A stretch of 64,000 nucleotides of DNA from Lachancea kluyveri NRRL Y-12651 (lineage: Eukaryota; Ascomycota; Saccharomycetes; Saccharomycetales; Saccharomycetaceae), in assembly GCA_000149225.2 (NCBI GenBank), contig CM000689.1:62001-126000 (forward strand). Direction: 5' to 3'. The notes below the pieces were generated by a model that did not search any database, was not told where the DNA came from, and was given only the letters and a program-made list of their open reading frames with translations. A program made the position numbers and the translations under genes. Shown here one piece after another: positions 1 to 9,356 of this stretch. Each line of letters opens with the position of its first letter. The first letter of the stretch is position 1.

Positions 1-172
1 TTTGTAAAGGGAAAAAAAAAAAAAAAAAAAAAAAAAGAAAAAAGTGGGTAAGAAAATGGAAATAGGAAGGCGAAAACTCTTCGAATGTATAAAGGTGACA
101 TTTGTCTGTGCACTAAACTTTTATATGGCAGAGGCAACAAGCAGCACGCTACTGTACTGCTGGCTCGGCGCT
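1..172. other. 3' flank of the methyltransferase gene
   Basis: This is short non-coding sequence at the window edge. It has a run of about 25 A residues near positions 12-36 and no open reading frame that I can support. Confidence 0.5.
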
Positions 173-1690
173 CTATTTAAACCACTTCTGAACACCCTCC
201 TTGATGGGGCCAAGCAAGCCCTTTTGCTTTGGCACGTAGTTGATGCTGTGGTACGCATTTAGGTTCTTTCTCAAGACGATTTGGAAGCAGGTTGCAGAAC
301 CCTGTCTCGAGATGATGGTGGAGGTGGCCAAGAAGTACTCCCAGATTCTGAACCATCTGACACCGTACTTGGTGACAACCTTGTCCTTGTTGCCCATCCA
401 GTTTCTGTACCATCTCCACAAGGTGGCAGAGTAGTGCACACCGATGTTGTCCACAGAGACAACCTCGAAGCCTGTGGCCTCCAGCTTGGAAACCACAAAG
501 TCTAGTGGAGTGGACGCGTCAGCGCCGGGGAAAATGTACTTGTTCATGAACAAACCCCAGACCAGGTCCTCGTATTGCCACGACTTTCTCAAACCGGCAT
601 ACTGCAAGTAAAACAGCCCGTCGTCCTCCAGCATGTCGTAAACCTGCTGCAAGAAAGAGCCGAACTTCCTGATACCAACGTGCTCGGCCATTTCCAGGCA
701 CGTAATCTTGTCGTACTTCTTGCCGTCCGCGCTGGCGAGAGGGGTGTCTCTGTAGTCGCTGCACAGGATGCGCGACTGCTCTTCAGGGATGCCCTGCAGA
801 CGCAGCTTGCCGTTGCCCCACTCGGTTTGGTTTCTACCAAGCGTGATACCGGTGACCTTGGCGCCGTAGACCTTGGAGGCGTAGGTGGCCAGGGTACCCC
901 AGCCACAGCCCAGGTCCAGCAAGTACTCGCCCGGTTGCAGGTCGATCTTGTCGCACACCACCTTGAGCTTATTGTCCTGCAGCTGTTCCAAGGATTCCTC
1001 GGTTTCGATGTCGGAGATCACGCCGCTGGTGTAGACCATGCGGGGGCCCAAGAACCAGGAGTAAAAGTCGTCACCACGGTCGTAGTGGTCTCTGACCTGC
1101 TCCTCGTCCTGGGACCTGGTGTGCATGATGACTTCGGGGATCATGCCCAGCAAGAAGAATCTGAACAAGGAAAGAGTGAAGGAGAATTGCGCCCAGTCGT
1201 GCCTGTACTCTAGGACGTCGAGCGCGTCGCCGTTGAAGGAGACTTTGTTGGCGAAGTACAGCTCGTGGAACGTTTCCATGGGGATCTTTCTGCCGTGGTA
1301 CTTTTTGGCCAGCGCCTCGTCGTGGAAGGTCAGGTAGTGCTCAATTGGCTTGCCGGGTAGCTGGCACCTGGTGTTTAGACGGGGGGAGTACGTGGAGGCT
1401 AGTGTCCAGTACGCCATCAGGATAGGCAGGACAAGCAGCAAGAAGAAGAACACAAATGTCTTTTTGCCACCACCGAGCTTTTTGGTGACGTAGTACGGGA
1501 TGCCCAGCGCAAGTGCCAGCACGGTCCAGTTGGAAAAGTGCTTGGAAGAGGGCCCTTCAGCTGGCAATGGAGCGTTTTTGATTGCCGGGGACGCCGTGGT
1601 TGGGACGCCGTATTTGTTGCCGGCGGGTTCTGGCTTGGGTGCGGCAGGAGTCTCGATGAACTCGACACCTTCGAAAGAATAGGAAGACAT
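173..1690 (-). CDS. MTS1: Sphingolipid C9-methyltransferase
   Basis: This enzyme adds a methyl group from S-adenosylmethionine to carbon 9 of the sphingoid base of fungal glucosylceramides, at ER/Golgi membranes. The protein has 505 residues. Two hydrophobic segments lie near residues 54-66 and 75-95. A cyclopropane-fatty-acid-synthase type methyltransferase domain follows, with the SAM-binding glycine motif DLGCGWGTLA near residues 258-267. I chose the ATG at 1690 (MSSYSFEGVEF). An in-frame ATG 33 codons upstream would add a serine/arginine/proline-rich leader unlike the family start, and a TATAAATA element at 1816-1823 leaves a normal leader for the shorter form. The gene is divergent from SPB1. 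S. cerevisiae lacks this family; Kluyveromyces, Lachancea and Candida have it. The family assignment is firm; the substrate is inferred from the family. Confidence 0.93.
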   Translation of the reverse strand: MSSYSFEGVEFIETPAAPKPEPAGNKYGVPTTASPAIKNAPLPAEGPSSKHFSNWTVLALALGIPYYVTKKLGGGKKTFVFFFLLLVLPILMAYWTLASTYSPRLNTRCQLPGKPIEHYLTFHDEALAKKYHGRKIPMETFHELYFANKVSFNGDALDVLEYRHDWAQFSFTLSLFRFFLLGMIPEVIMHTRSQDEEQVRDHYDRGDDFYSWFLGPRMVYTSGVISDIETEESLEQLQDNKLKVVCDKIDLQPGEYLLDLGCGWGTLATYASKVYGAKVTGITLGRNQTEWGNGKLRLQGIPEEQSRILCSDYRDTPLASADGKKYDKITCLEMAEHVGIRKFGSFLQQVYDMLEDDGLFYLQYAGLRKSWQYEDLVWGLFMNKYIFPGADASTPLDFVVSKLEATGFEVVSVDNIGVHYSATLWRWYRNWMGNKDKVVTKYGVRWFRIWEYFLATSTIISRQGSATCFQIVLRKNLNAYHSINYVPKQKGLLGPIKEGVQKWFK

Positions 1691-1815
1691 GGTTTCTGGA
1701 CCAGTGGATTTTGTGTTCCTACGCAATTGGGCTGGGAGAGCAAAAGGAAGGAAAGGGGGAGCGCGAGAGGAAGAATACCTCGAGAACATTGCGGGAACAC
1801 GAAGAAAGGGCTCGA

Positions 1816-1823
1816 TATTTATA
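1816..1823 (-). promoter_or_regulatory. TATA box of the C9-methyltransferase gene
   Basis: TATAAATA on the minus strand, 126 bp upstream of the ATG at 1690. The spacing is typical of a yeast TATA promoter and supports the downstream start choice. Confidence 0.5.
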
Positions 1824-2152
1824 CAGCCCGCGTCGGATAGTACAAGTCATGTTACACGATACGACAGGTCCTTTGTTCGCTGACAGGGGTGGGTCACGGG
1901 TGTGTGTATGCTTCGTGCTTCGTGCGGTGCGTCGAGTGAAGCGCCATTTGCAGGCGCAGCAATCGACACAGACAACACAGTCCGTCCGTTAGTGCCGCCA
2001 GTAAGCAAGCAGCTGGGCAGATGAGCAGATGGGCTCTGGATTTGTATTTTTCATGCATTTTATTCTCTCCAGATTGTGATTTTTCCAATCATCTATGTTC
2101 TCTCTTTTTTTTTTTTTTTTTTTTTTTTTCCAGCAGTCCTCTCCCTTTTCTT

Positions 2153-2189
<37 letters not shown>

Positions 2190-2229
2190 CATTCCTCTCT
2201 ACTCGCCCTGCTCGCCCGGCCCGCCCTCT

Positions 2230-2267
2230 GAAAATTTTCACTGGCGATGAGCTCTTAGAGATGAGCT
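2230..2267 (+). promoter_or_regulatory. RRPE plus two PAC motifs before SPB1
   Basis: GAAAATTTTC (2230-2239) is the RRPE motif bound by Stb3. It is followed by GCGATGAGCT (2244-2253), a perfect PAC motif bound by Dot6/Tod6, and GAGATGAGCT (2258-2267), a PAC variant. This pairing is the standard signature of the ribosome-biogenesis regulon and lies 52-89 bp upstream of the SPB1 start codon. Confidence 0.8.
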
Positions 2268-2318
2268 CTCTTCCCTCCATTACTGTGTTGGAAACCGCAA
2301 GAAACCAAGCAAGAAACC

Positions 2319-4868
2319 ATGGGTAAGACCCAAAAAAAGAATAGCAAAGGTCGTTTAGATAGGTACTACTTCCTTGCCAAGGAGAAGGGCTACCGTGCCC
2401 GTTCCTCTTTCAAGATTATCCAAATCAACGAAAAGTTTGGCCACTTTTTAGAAAAGTCCAAGGTCGTCATCGACTTGTGTGCGGCACCGGGTTCCTGGTG
2501 CCAAGTCGCATCGAACCTGTGTCCCGTCAACTCGCTGATCATCGGTGTCGATATCGTCCCGATGAAGTCGATGCCCAACGTGATCACGTTCCAGAGCGAC
2601 ATCACCACGGAAGACTGTAGGTCCCGGTTGAGGGGCTACATGAAGACGTGGAAGGCAGACACGGTGCTGCACGATGGTGCTCCCAATGTGGGTCTGGGCT
2701 GGGTGCAGGATGCTTTTACGCAGTCGCACTTGACCCTGCAGGCGTTGAAGTTGGCGGTGGAGAACCTGGTTGTGGGCGGTACGTTTGTCACCAAGGTTTT
2801 CAGATCCAAGGACTACAACAAGCTGATCTGGCTTTTCCAGCAACTGTTCGAGAGGGTCGAGGCCACCAAACCGCCCGCCTCCAGAAACGTTTCTGCGGAA
2901 ATCTTTGTGGTGTGCAAGGGCTTCAAGGCGCCCAAAAAGCTGGATCCGCGGTTGCTGGACCCAAAGGAGGTTTTCGAAGAACTACCAGACGGCCCACAAA
3001 ACATGGAGGCAAAGGTGTACAACCCAGAGAAAAAGACAAGAAAGAGAGACGGTTACGCCGAGGGCGACTACCTGCTGTACCACGTCGCGCCTATCATGGA
3101 ATTTGTTAGGACCGAGGACCCGATCACCATGCTGGGTGAGCTGAACAAGTTTACCGTGGACAAGGAGGAGCACGAGTGGAAAATCGTCAGGAAACTGAAG
3201 CAGACCACCACAGAGTTCATGACGTGCATTGAGGACCTGAAGGTGTTGGGTAAGAAGGACTTCAAGATGATCCTGAGGTGGAGAAAGGCCGCCAGAGAGC
3301 TACTGGGCCTGGACAAGGACCCAGAAAGCGTGGAGGTCGAAGCAGAGCCACTGGACGAGGAGGAGCAGATCGAAAAGGAGCTGCAACATCTGCAGGAGAA
3401 ACAAAGGCTGACGCAGAAACGTGAAAAGAGAAAGAAGAACGAGTTGAAGCAGAAGGAGATCACCAGAATGCAGATGAACATGTTAACACCGGCCGACATC
3501 GGTATTGAGTCTGCAGACTTGGGCAGGGAGTCCCTGTTCAACCTGAAAACTGCAGAAAAGACCGGTATCTTGGACAAGCTGGCCAGAGGTAAGAAGAGAA
3601 TGATTTTCACTGAGGAAGAGCTGGCTCAGGATAACGACATCCACATCGACGAGAACGCCCCGCTGCAAGACCGCGATGAGGCTGCCGACGCAGACGAGCT
3701 GGAGACGCAGCTGGACGGCATGTACGAAAACTACAAGCAGCGTAGAGCTGAAAGAGACGCCAAGTTCAAGGCCAAGCAGGCCCGTGGCGGAGACAATGAC
3801 GATGAGTGGACTGGGTTTGCAGAAAAGGTGGGCGCTCCGGACTCAGAGGAGAAGAAGGACTACGTCGACGACGACAGCGACAGCAACGGTGAGCACTCGG
3901 ACCTGGATGACGACGAGGCGATCAACAGCCTGATTGCTAAGATGAAGGGCAAGACGGGGGACAGCAAGTTGAGTTCCAAGGCCAGGGCGTTGTTCAGCGA
4001 CTCGATATTTGAAGGTGTGGAGGCAGACCTGCCTGCCAAAACCGCGGGAGTCGAGGCGATCACAGGCTCGGAAGCCGTCGGCGATGTGTCCAAGTTACTA
4101 AGGAAGCGGAAACACCAGGAGGTTGAGCCAGAGAGTGGCGACCGCGATAGTGACAGTGACCGTGACAGCGACAACGACGAACAGTCCTCCGATGACTCCG
4201 ATTTTGAAGTAGTGGCCAACGAAACCGAAGCCGGGGACTTTGACTCGGACTACGACTCGGAAGACGAAAAAAAGCGGTCCGAGAGGGACAAGCACACCAA
4301 GGAAATCGACATTGCCACTGTAGAGGCTATGACCCTGGCTCACCAGCTGGCTCTAGGCCAGCGGTCCAAGCACGACCTGGTGGATGAAGGCTTCAACAGA
4401 TATGCCTTCCGTGACATTGACAACCTGCCAGACTGGTTTTTGGAAGATGAGAAGCAGCACTCCAAGATTAACAAGCCCATCACCAAGGAAGCCGCGATGG
4501 CTATCAAGGAGAAGCTAAAGGCTTTGAATGCCAGGCCGATCAAGAAGGTGGTTGAGGCAAAGTCCAGAAAGAAGATGCGTGCTGTTGCTCGTCTGGAAAA
4601 GCTGAAAAAGAAGGCTGGCCTGATCAACGAAAACTCGGACAAGTCTGAAAAGGACAAGGCCGAGGAGATTGCCAGGTTGATGAAAAAGGTGTCTAAGAAA
4701 CAAAAACAAAAACCCAAGGTCACTGTCGTGGTTGCCGCGGGTAAGAACAAAGGGTTGTCGGGCAGACCCAAGGGCATCAAGGGTAAGTACAAGATGGTTG
4801 ATGGTGTTATGAAGAACGAACAGAGAGCGTTGAAGCGTATTGCCAAGAAGCATCACAAGAAGAAATAG
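2319..4868 (+). CDS. SPB1: 27S pre-rRNA 2'-O-methyltransferase Spb1
   Basis: Nucleolar methyltransferase that modifies the A-loop guanosine of 25S rRNA within 66S pre-ribosomes. The 849 residues compare with about 841 in S. cerevisiae. The N-terminal FtsJ/RrmJ fold begins with the basic segment KGYRARSSFKI and carries the SAM motif DLCAAPGSWCQVA near residues 49-61 and the acidic motif HDGAPNVG. A central lysine/glutamate-rich coiled region follows, then a strongly acidic, serine/aspartate-rich stretch (about residues 500-660), then the conserved Spb1 C-terminal domain ending in a lysine-rich tail. The ATG at 2319 gives the conserved MGKTQKKNSKGRLD start. Upstream RRPE and PAC motifs fit the function. 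In S. cerevisiae this is YCL054W, next to PBN1 as here. Confidence 0.98.
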   Translation: MGKTQKKNSKGRLDRYYFLAKEKGYRARSSFKIIQINEKFGHFLEKSKVVIDLCAAPGSWCQVASNLCPVNSLIIGVDIVPMKSMPNVITFQSDITTEDCRSRLRGYMKTWKADTVLHDGAPNVGLGWVQDAFTQSHLTLQALKLAVENLVVGGTFVTKVFRSKDYNKLIWLFQQLFERVEATKPPASRNVSAEIFVVCKGFKAPKKLDPRLLDPKEVFEELPDGPQNMEAKVYNPEKKTRKRDGYAEGDYLLYHVAPIMEFVRTEDPITMLGELNKFTVDKEEHEWKIVRKLKQTTTEFMTCIEDLKVLGKKDFKMILRWRKAARELLGLDKDPESVEVEAEPLDEEEQIEKELQHLQEKQRLTQKREKRKKNELKQKEITRMQMNMLTPADIGIESADLGRESLFNLKTAEKTGILDKLARGKKRMIFTEEELAQDNDIHIDENAPLQDRDEAADADELETQLDGMYENYKQRRAERDAKFKAKQARGGDNDDEWTGFAEKVGAPDSEEKKDYVDDDSDSNGEHSDLDDDEAINSLIAKMKGKTGDSKLSSKARALFSDSIFEGVEADLPAKTAGVEAITGSEAVGDVSKLLRKRKHQEVEPESGDRDSDSDRDSDNDEQSSDDSDFEVVANETEAGDFDSDYDSEDEKKRSERDKHTKEIDIATVEAMTLAHQLALGQRSKHDLVDEGFNRYAFRDIDNLPDWFLEDEKQHSKINKPITKEAAMAIKEKLKALNARPIKKVVEAKSRKKMRAVARLEKLKKKAGLINENSDKSEKDKAEEIARLMKKVSKKQKQKPKVTVVVAAGKNKGLSGRPKGIKGKYKMVDGVMKNEQRALKRIAKKHHKKK

Positions 4869-5008
4869 TTGAGGTGGTGATAGCGTTCGGACCAGAGTCC
4901 GGGTGGGAAGTATGTTCCTTGCATGTGTAGTCTGTATACTAGATATATTGATATATTAAAAAAGAAAAAGAAGAGAAAAAAAGAAAAAAAAAAAAAAAGA
5001 AGATATAG

Positions 5009-5102
5009 AGGAAATGGGGGAGACAGAGGAAATAGAGGAAATGGGGGAGACAGAGGAAATAGAGGAAATGGGGGAGACAGAGGAAATAGAGGAAATAGAG
5101 GG
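5009..5102. repeat. 27-bp purine-rich tandem repeat
   Basis: Three copies of a 27-bp G/A-rich unit (5009-5089) followed by a partial copy lie between the convergent SPB1 and PBN1 genes. The strand bias is extreme, all purine except for T and one C per unit. It follows an A-rich segment at about 4959-4998. Open frames through it are repeat artefacts. Confidence 0.85.
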
Positions 5103-5126
5103 AAATACAACGATGTATCTCGTTTG

Positions 5127-6404
5127 TTATTGCCTATTAAATGGCTTCAATAGCTTGCGCAAAATGTAGACAACCGACAGGGCAAGGCAGGCCAGCGTAG
5201 TGAGCTGCACGGCGCCATAGTCCTTGGTATCTGCTCGAGGAATCGAAACTGAAAGTCTGGTACTGTTCAAATGATGGAACACAGTATCTGTGGTAAAATA
5301 CGCTTCATAGCCCAGGTGCTTGACGTAGAACGGGTTCTCGGCCACCTGGTCGTTGCCCGTGTCGCATGCTTGGAAGACAGACGGAGTGAATCCCACCTTA
5401 CTGTACCCGCCGTCCGGTTGGGGCTCGGCGTACCTCGAATGCAGCGTCACCTCGTTGACCACACCCGGAACCAGCTTGTACATCGTCTCGGATCCCCACG
5501 AGCGATCGCGCAGTCTGTACTCTGGAAGCTCAAGGTCGTGTTCGCCAAAGACAAAGACTGGCGAGGTCTGGAACTTATCGACAAAGACGTCCACGGGTAA
5601 ATTCATGTACACAAAGAAGTCGCAGCTCTCGCTTGGCACCTGCTCGGAGAGATCGACGCGCAAGGTCGGGTGCAAGCCAGCGGGCTGTGCCAAACTAATT
5701 GGCGTGGCGGGCTCCCCCGCGGCAAAGTGTGCTGGCTTGTAGAAGAGAAACGTCTTTTGGCATCGTTCAACCGCACCACTGGAGTTCCACAGACACCTGA
5801 TCCCCGAAAGGTTGACATCAGAACTGTCATGAGTGTCCACATAGAACAGCCCGGCCTCGGCCTTATCAAACGGAGGCGCGGCGCCGTATACAAAGGATGT
5901 GCCATTTGAAAGAGTGTAGTAATCGTCAATGCGTAGTTTGTCATCGATAATGATGTCGTAGTCGTGGTTGTGCCACTTGAAGTCAACGTTCACGGCATGC
6001 GGGGGGAGGAGCTCACTGACCAAGTCGAGGTCAAAGTGGTCCATATGTAGCACCTGGTGCACCGGGGTGGAAACAAACTTGGCTGAGAGACGGTGGCGGT
6101 TAGCGCCAATTTCATCGTCATTTTCATCGCTGCCGTCGTAGGATTGGCTACCGCCATAAATATACACGTTTAGCCCATCCAAAAGCTCGGGTTTTATTGC
6201 GCTAGCCCCAGCATCCGTAGCGCTTCTCCAGGTAATCCTCACAGCATTGGACTGTTTTTGTTCTTCGGCCAGGTCCTGTGTCGTCCTGTTCTGTGCGAGC
6301 TGTCCCGAGCCCTCCAGGACGATATGCGTGTCATTGCGTTGCAGTTGCCCCGAGATATGCTCTGGGGTATCGAACAGCACTGTGAGCCTGCTCTTAAGTG
6401 TCAT
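5127..6404 (-). CDS. PBN1: GPI mannosyltransferase I accessory subunit Pbn1
   Basis: ER membrane glycoprotein that partners Gpi14 in adding the first mannose to GPI precursors; in S. cerevisiae it also affects protease B maturation. The 425 residues compare with about 416. The ATG at 6404 gives MTLKSRLTVLF, which aligns with the S. cerevisiae N-terminus including the downstream QNDTH-like site. Two further in-frame ATGs upstream (6467 and 6533) would add a non-homologous leader. The lumenal domain carries conserved blocks such as GIRCLWN, RCQKTFLFYK, DKFQTSPVFVFGE and LPEYRLRDRSWGSE. A single C-terminal membrane segment (about residues 400-418) precedes a short basic tail. The gene is divergent from LRE1. 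Confidence 0.96.
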   Translation of the reverse strand: MTLKSRLTVLFDTPEHISGQLQRNDTHIVLEGSGQLAQNRTTQDLAEEQKQSNAVRITWRSATDAGASAIKPELLDGLNVYIYGGSQSYDGSDENDDEIGANRHRLSAKFVSTPVHQVLHMDHFDLDLVSELLPPHAVNVDFKWHNHDYDIIIDDKLRIDDYYTLSNGTSFVYGAAPPFDKAEAGLFYVDTHDSSDVNLSGIRCLWNSSGAVERCQKTFLFYKPAHFAAGEPATPISLAQPAGLHPTLRVDLSEQVPSESCDFFVYMNLPVDVFVDKFQTSPVFVFGEHDLELPEYRLRDRSWGSETMYKLVPGVVNEVTLHSRYAEPQPDGGYSKVGFTPSVFQACDTGNDQVAENPFYVKHLGYEAYFTTDTVFHHLNSTRLSVSIPRADTKDYGAVQLTTLACLALSVVYILRKLLKPFNRQ

Positions 6405-7101
6405 TCGTTCCTGCCTGTTGTTCGGATTGTGTGTATTGGTAGTTTTGTTATCGCCGTAAATGGCCATCGGGCCACGGTGGGTGGTGAAAATTTTCCAGCG
6501 CAACAAACATTTGAGACAAATCATTTTCGCCACGTTTGCGAGCGATTAAAAGGAAAACACTCATTCACTTTGGTAAAGAAGCAAGCTGAGCAGCTGTCGC
6601 AGAGACTGCCTAAATCTGTGGTAACTATTAGTGCTCTTCCATTCCCCAGTACAGAGCTTTTTTTTTTTTTTTTTTTTTATCTCTCTATCCTCTCCATCTT
6701 CCACTCCCTCTCCCCCCCTTCCTCCTCTCTTTCTCTTTCAGTACTACCTGCTTTGTCCGTCAGCGACATCTACAAGGAAAAGGCTAACAAACCAAGACTA
6801 TACAGGACAGCTTGCGCATCCTGCCAACATTACTGGCGACCGAGGTGCAAAAACGAAAAAAAAACTCACTAGGTACACTACAGATACTGGCTGGCCGGTG
6901 AACGACACTGAGCAAGTATCACTGGGAACCCTGGATATCTATTCACATTTCACATTTCACATTTCCCTTTTTTTTTTTTATTCCTTATTTTTATTTTTTT
7001 TTTCACTCCTACACACTCTTTCCTGCTTTGGTTCTGGTACATCTAACTGATAGTCATTCTTTAACCACGTTTTCAACACTGACTTACAAAAGAGAAATAC
7101 C
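6405..7101. other. Divergent promoter region, PBN1/LRE1
   Basis: Contains an RRPE-like GAAAATTTTCC at 6486-6496, a T tract at about 6659-6678 and a long pyrimidine-rich leader (about 6660-6740, and 6967-7020) before LRE1. No gene is seen. Confidence 0.5.
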
Positions 7102-8511
7102 ATGGCAAACAGTCGGCACCTTGTCGTGCCCACCGCACCTCCCGAGAGTGGCACGCCATCCAAGAGAGGCCATCGCCACAAGCGCTCGTTTGCTATCTCT
7201 GGAGACTTTGAGTTTTTGAAACCACCACAACCCGCGACCCAGAATCCCGATATCGCTGCTGATACGACTGCTGATGCGACTGCTGATACCGCTGCTGATA
7301 CCACTGCCTATACTACCTCTACGGTCGCACCTGCCGCCGCTCCTCCCGTCCCTGCCGTCTCTGCTGCCACATCACCAACAAGGAATAACAGCGCACTGAG
7401 CCCGCGGTTTTTCATTAGCGAAGAGTCCAAGTTCTCATCCCAGTATAACGGAGTTCCAGATGCCATCATCAACTTGGATGACGCGCTTAAAACCAGGCCC
7501 TGTACCTTCCAGTCGCACAGACGAACGGAGTCTGCTCCTGCAGACCTGCAGCTGCCCTTTAAGGTCGACTCTTCCGCACGGTCCTTGTGCATCGAGGAGG
7601 AGGTTGTTGCCGAAGAAGATTCAGAACCAAATGTCGACGACCGCGGGCGGAACGCCGAACAGAACCACCTGCTCTCGCCGTTGAGGGCCAAGTCACCGTC
7701 GCCCAAGCTTTTGGATTCCCGGACCACAAACACTGCGCCGCCCTCCTCCCCAATGCATAGCCGCCAGAGCAACTACAACACGCTAAAGATCAACAAGCAG
7801 AAAGAGAGATACTACAACTACACAAAACAGTTGCCCACGGCTGGCACAAGCGCCGGCATCGGAACTCCCAGCACGTCATTGCAACCGCAATATCTGTCGC
7901 AGAAGGCATCCTACTCCTCTCTATCGTCGCACTCGGCCTTGACCACATCCTCGTCCACCACGCCCTCACGGCACGTTTCGACGCCAAATACACCGGTGTC
8001 GCCGACGCACAAGCTGGGCAGGAGGTCGCCGAGCCCCACCGCGGTCCACCCGAGCTTTAATTTCGAAAGCAAAGCTTACGAGATGCCGTACTCCAAGTCC
8101 GCAACGCCCTCGGCAACAAACTCTGGGGACAACGACACCCTCGGGGAGTGCGAGGCGTTCCCATTCCAGCGCCCGCTGCCGGCACACCGCAGATCTAAGA
8201 GCTGTGTGGAAACTGTAAGACCCAAAATCGACGGCGACGGCATTCCCCAGTTACCCGAAGAGATTCTCTTGGGAGAGCCAGGAGATGCTGTGGACCTGTC
8301 CGTGACAGATGCAATCACGGCTTTGGACATTCCCGGGCCTGGTCGCGATAGATGCGTCGAGACAAAGTCCGCCAGCGCCACGCCGAGGACCCATTCCGAG
8401 GTAAGAAGCGTTAGCGACAGCGTCGTGGATGGAGCAAAGAAGCAAAAGGACAAGAAAAAATCAAGACGTTTTCGTGTATTTTCCATATTGTTTTCGAGAG
8501 ACAAGCACTAG
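7102..8511 (+). CDS. LRE1: Lre1/Hlr1-family regulator
   Basis: Single ancestor of the S. cerevisiae paralogues LRE1 (YCL051W) and HLR1 (YDR528W). These were found as genes affecting cell-wall glucanase resistance and interacting with the Cbk1 kinase pathway; Lre1 also affects trehalase. The protein has 469 residues and is mostly disordered and serine/threonine/proline-rich. Recognisable conserved islands are SKRGHRHKRSFAISGDF (residues 21-37), PRFFISEE, GVPDAIINLDDALKTRP, SHRRTESAP, LLGEPGDAVDLS and a basic C-terminus ending FSILFSRDKH. Several HxRxxS-type sites match the Cbk1/NDR consensus (for example HRHKRS and AHRRSKS), so phosphorylation by Cbk1 is a reasonable inference. Position between PBN1 and QCR7/APA1 matches both S. 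cerevisiae blocks. Confidence 0.9.
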   Translation: MANSRHLVVPTAPPESGTPSKRGHRHKRSFAISGDFEFLKPPQPATQNPDIAADTTADATADTAADTTAYTTSTVAPAAAPPVPAVSAATSPTRNNSALSPRFFISEESKFSSQYNGVPDAIINLDDALKTRPCTFQSHRRTESAPADLQLPFKVDSSARSLCIEEEVVAEEDSEPNVDDRGRNAEQNHLLSPLRAKSPSPKLLDSRTTNTAPPSSPMHSRQSNYNTLKINKQKERYYNYTKQLPTAGTSAGIGTPSTSLQPQYLSQKASYSSLSSHSALTTSSSTTPSRHVSTPNTPVSPTHKLGRRSPSPTAVHPSFNFESKAYEMPYSKSATPSATNSGDNDTLGECEAFPFQRPLPAHRRSKSCVETVRPKIDGDGIPQLPEEILLGEPGDAVDLSVTDAITALDIPGPGRDRCVETKSASATPRTHSEVRSVSDSVVDGAKKQKDKKKSRRFRVFSILFSRDKH

Positions 8512-8938
8512 AAGGGTTTCCGAGGCAAGCTCTTTGGCTTGCATGTGATTTTGCTCGTCGTTTTTCTTACTTACATTTCGTTTCCCTTACTGTTATCGTG
8601 GTTACTAATTTTCCCTTCACTTCATTTCAACCCATCCTTGCTTTTTTCTGTTTTTTTTTTTTTTCTTATTTTTTTTCCCCTCCATTTCCCTGTCTCCATC
8701 TGTCGAGTTAATGATTAATCCGTGCTCACCCCTCATGGCCTGTTTTACCCTGTCACGTTTATCTCTATCCGTTTTTTTCTCTCATCAATTATTTCATTAG
8801 AAACGTACTCAACTTGTGAACACGAGACGACAGTATGGTTGTAATATTAATTTCGCTCTGGTTGTACGATAAATGCATCCTGTGTAACACAAACGACTAA
8901 TGTTATGTAAGTAATAGTAATAAATTATGAAAAGTATC

Positions 8939-8972
<34 letters not shown>

Positions 8973-9356
8973 AAATCAAAAAAGCAGTTATAAATTTGAA
9001 AAACAGGAAAAGAACAAGGCGTTTGGAGCAAGCGCCACTTGTGTGTTGTGGCCTTGCCTCGCTTCGCTTCGCTTCGTCTTGTTTTGTTCTATTTAATTTT
9101 GTTCGTTTATTTCTTCTTTAAACATAAATAAATGATGGGGTTAATAATAAATCATAAGGCGGATACTCTAACCATGTATGGAGGGAGGCAGACCCCTTAA
9201 CTTACGAGCCAAGGCGTCCCGCCGGTCTGCAAAGATTGACAAAAAAAAATACGTGTCTTCTGGAATATGGAGTAGAAGTAGTGTTGGTGGCAATACTAAC
9301 AGGAGAATAGAAACAAAAGAAAAACCTAGGGAGAGAAGGCGTGTGCATACCGACGC
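8512..9356. other. Convergent 3' region, LRE1/QCR7
   Basis: AT-rich non-coding sequence between convergent genes, with T-rich stretches near 8640-8690, several AATAAA/TAATAAAT-like elements (8910-8930, 9121-9155) suited to 3' end formation in both directions, and a (CA)15 run. No gene is seen. Confidence 0.5.
8941..8970. repeat. (CA)15 dinucleotide repeat
   Basis: Uninterrupted CA microsatellite of 30 bp in the LRE1/QCR7 3' region. Confidence 0.95.

Larger units (their letters stand above)
1691..2318. other. Divergent promoter region, methyltransferase/SPB1
   Basis: This shared upstream region contains a TATA element for the left gene and two T tracts (about 25 nt at 2105-2129 and about 35 nt at 2155-2189) upstream of SPB1. 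The ribosome-biogenesis motifs listed separately sit just before the SPB1 start. No gene is seen. Confidence 0.6.

Noticed and set aside
575-1213. Open frame of 212 codons on the plus strand
   Set aside because: It is the antisense of the C9-methyltransferase gene; composition reflects the opposite-strand codon bias and it has no recognisable domain.
4853-5110. Repetitive proline/phenylalanine/leucine frame on the minus strand
   Set aside because: It is the translation of the 27-bp minisatellite between SPB1 and PBN1.
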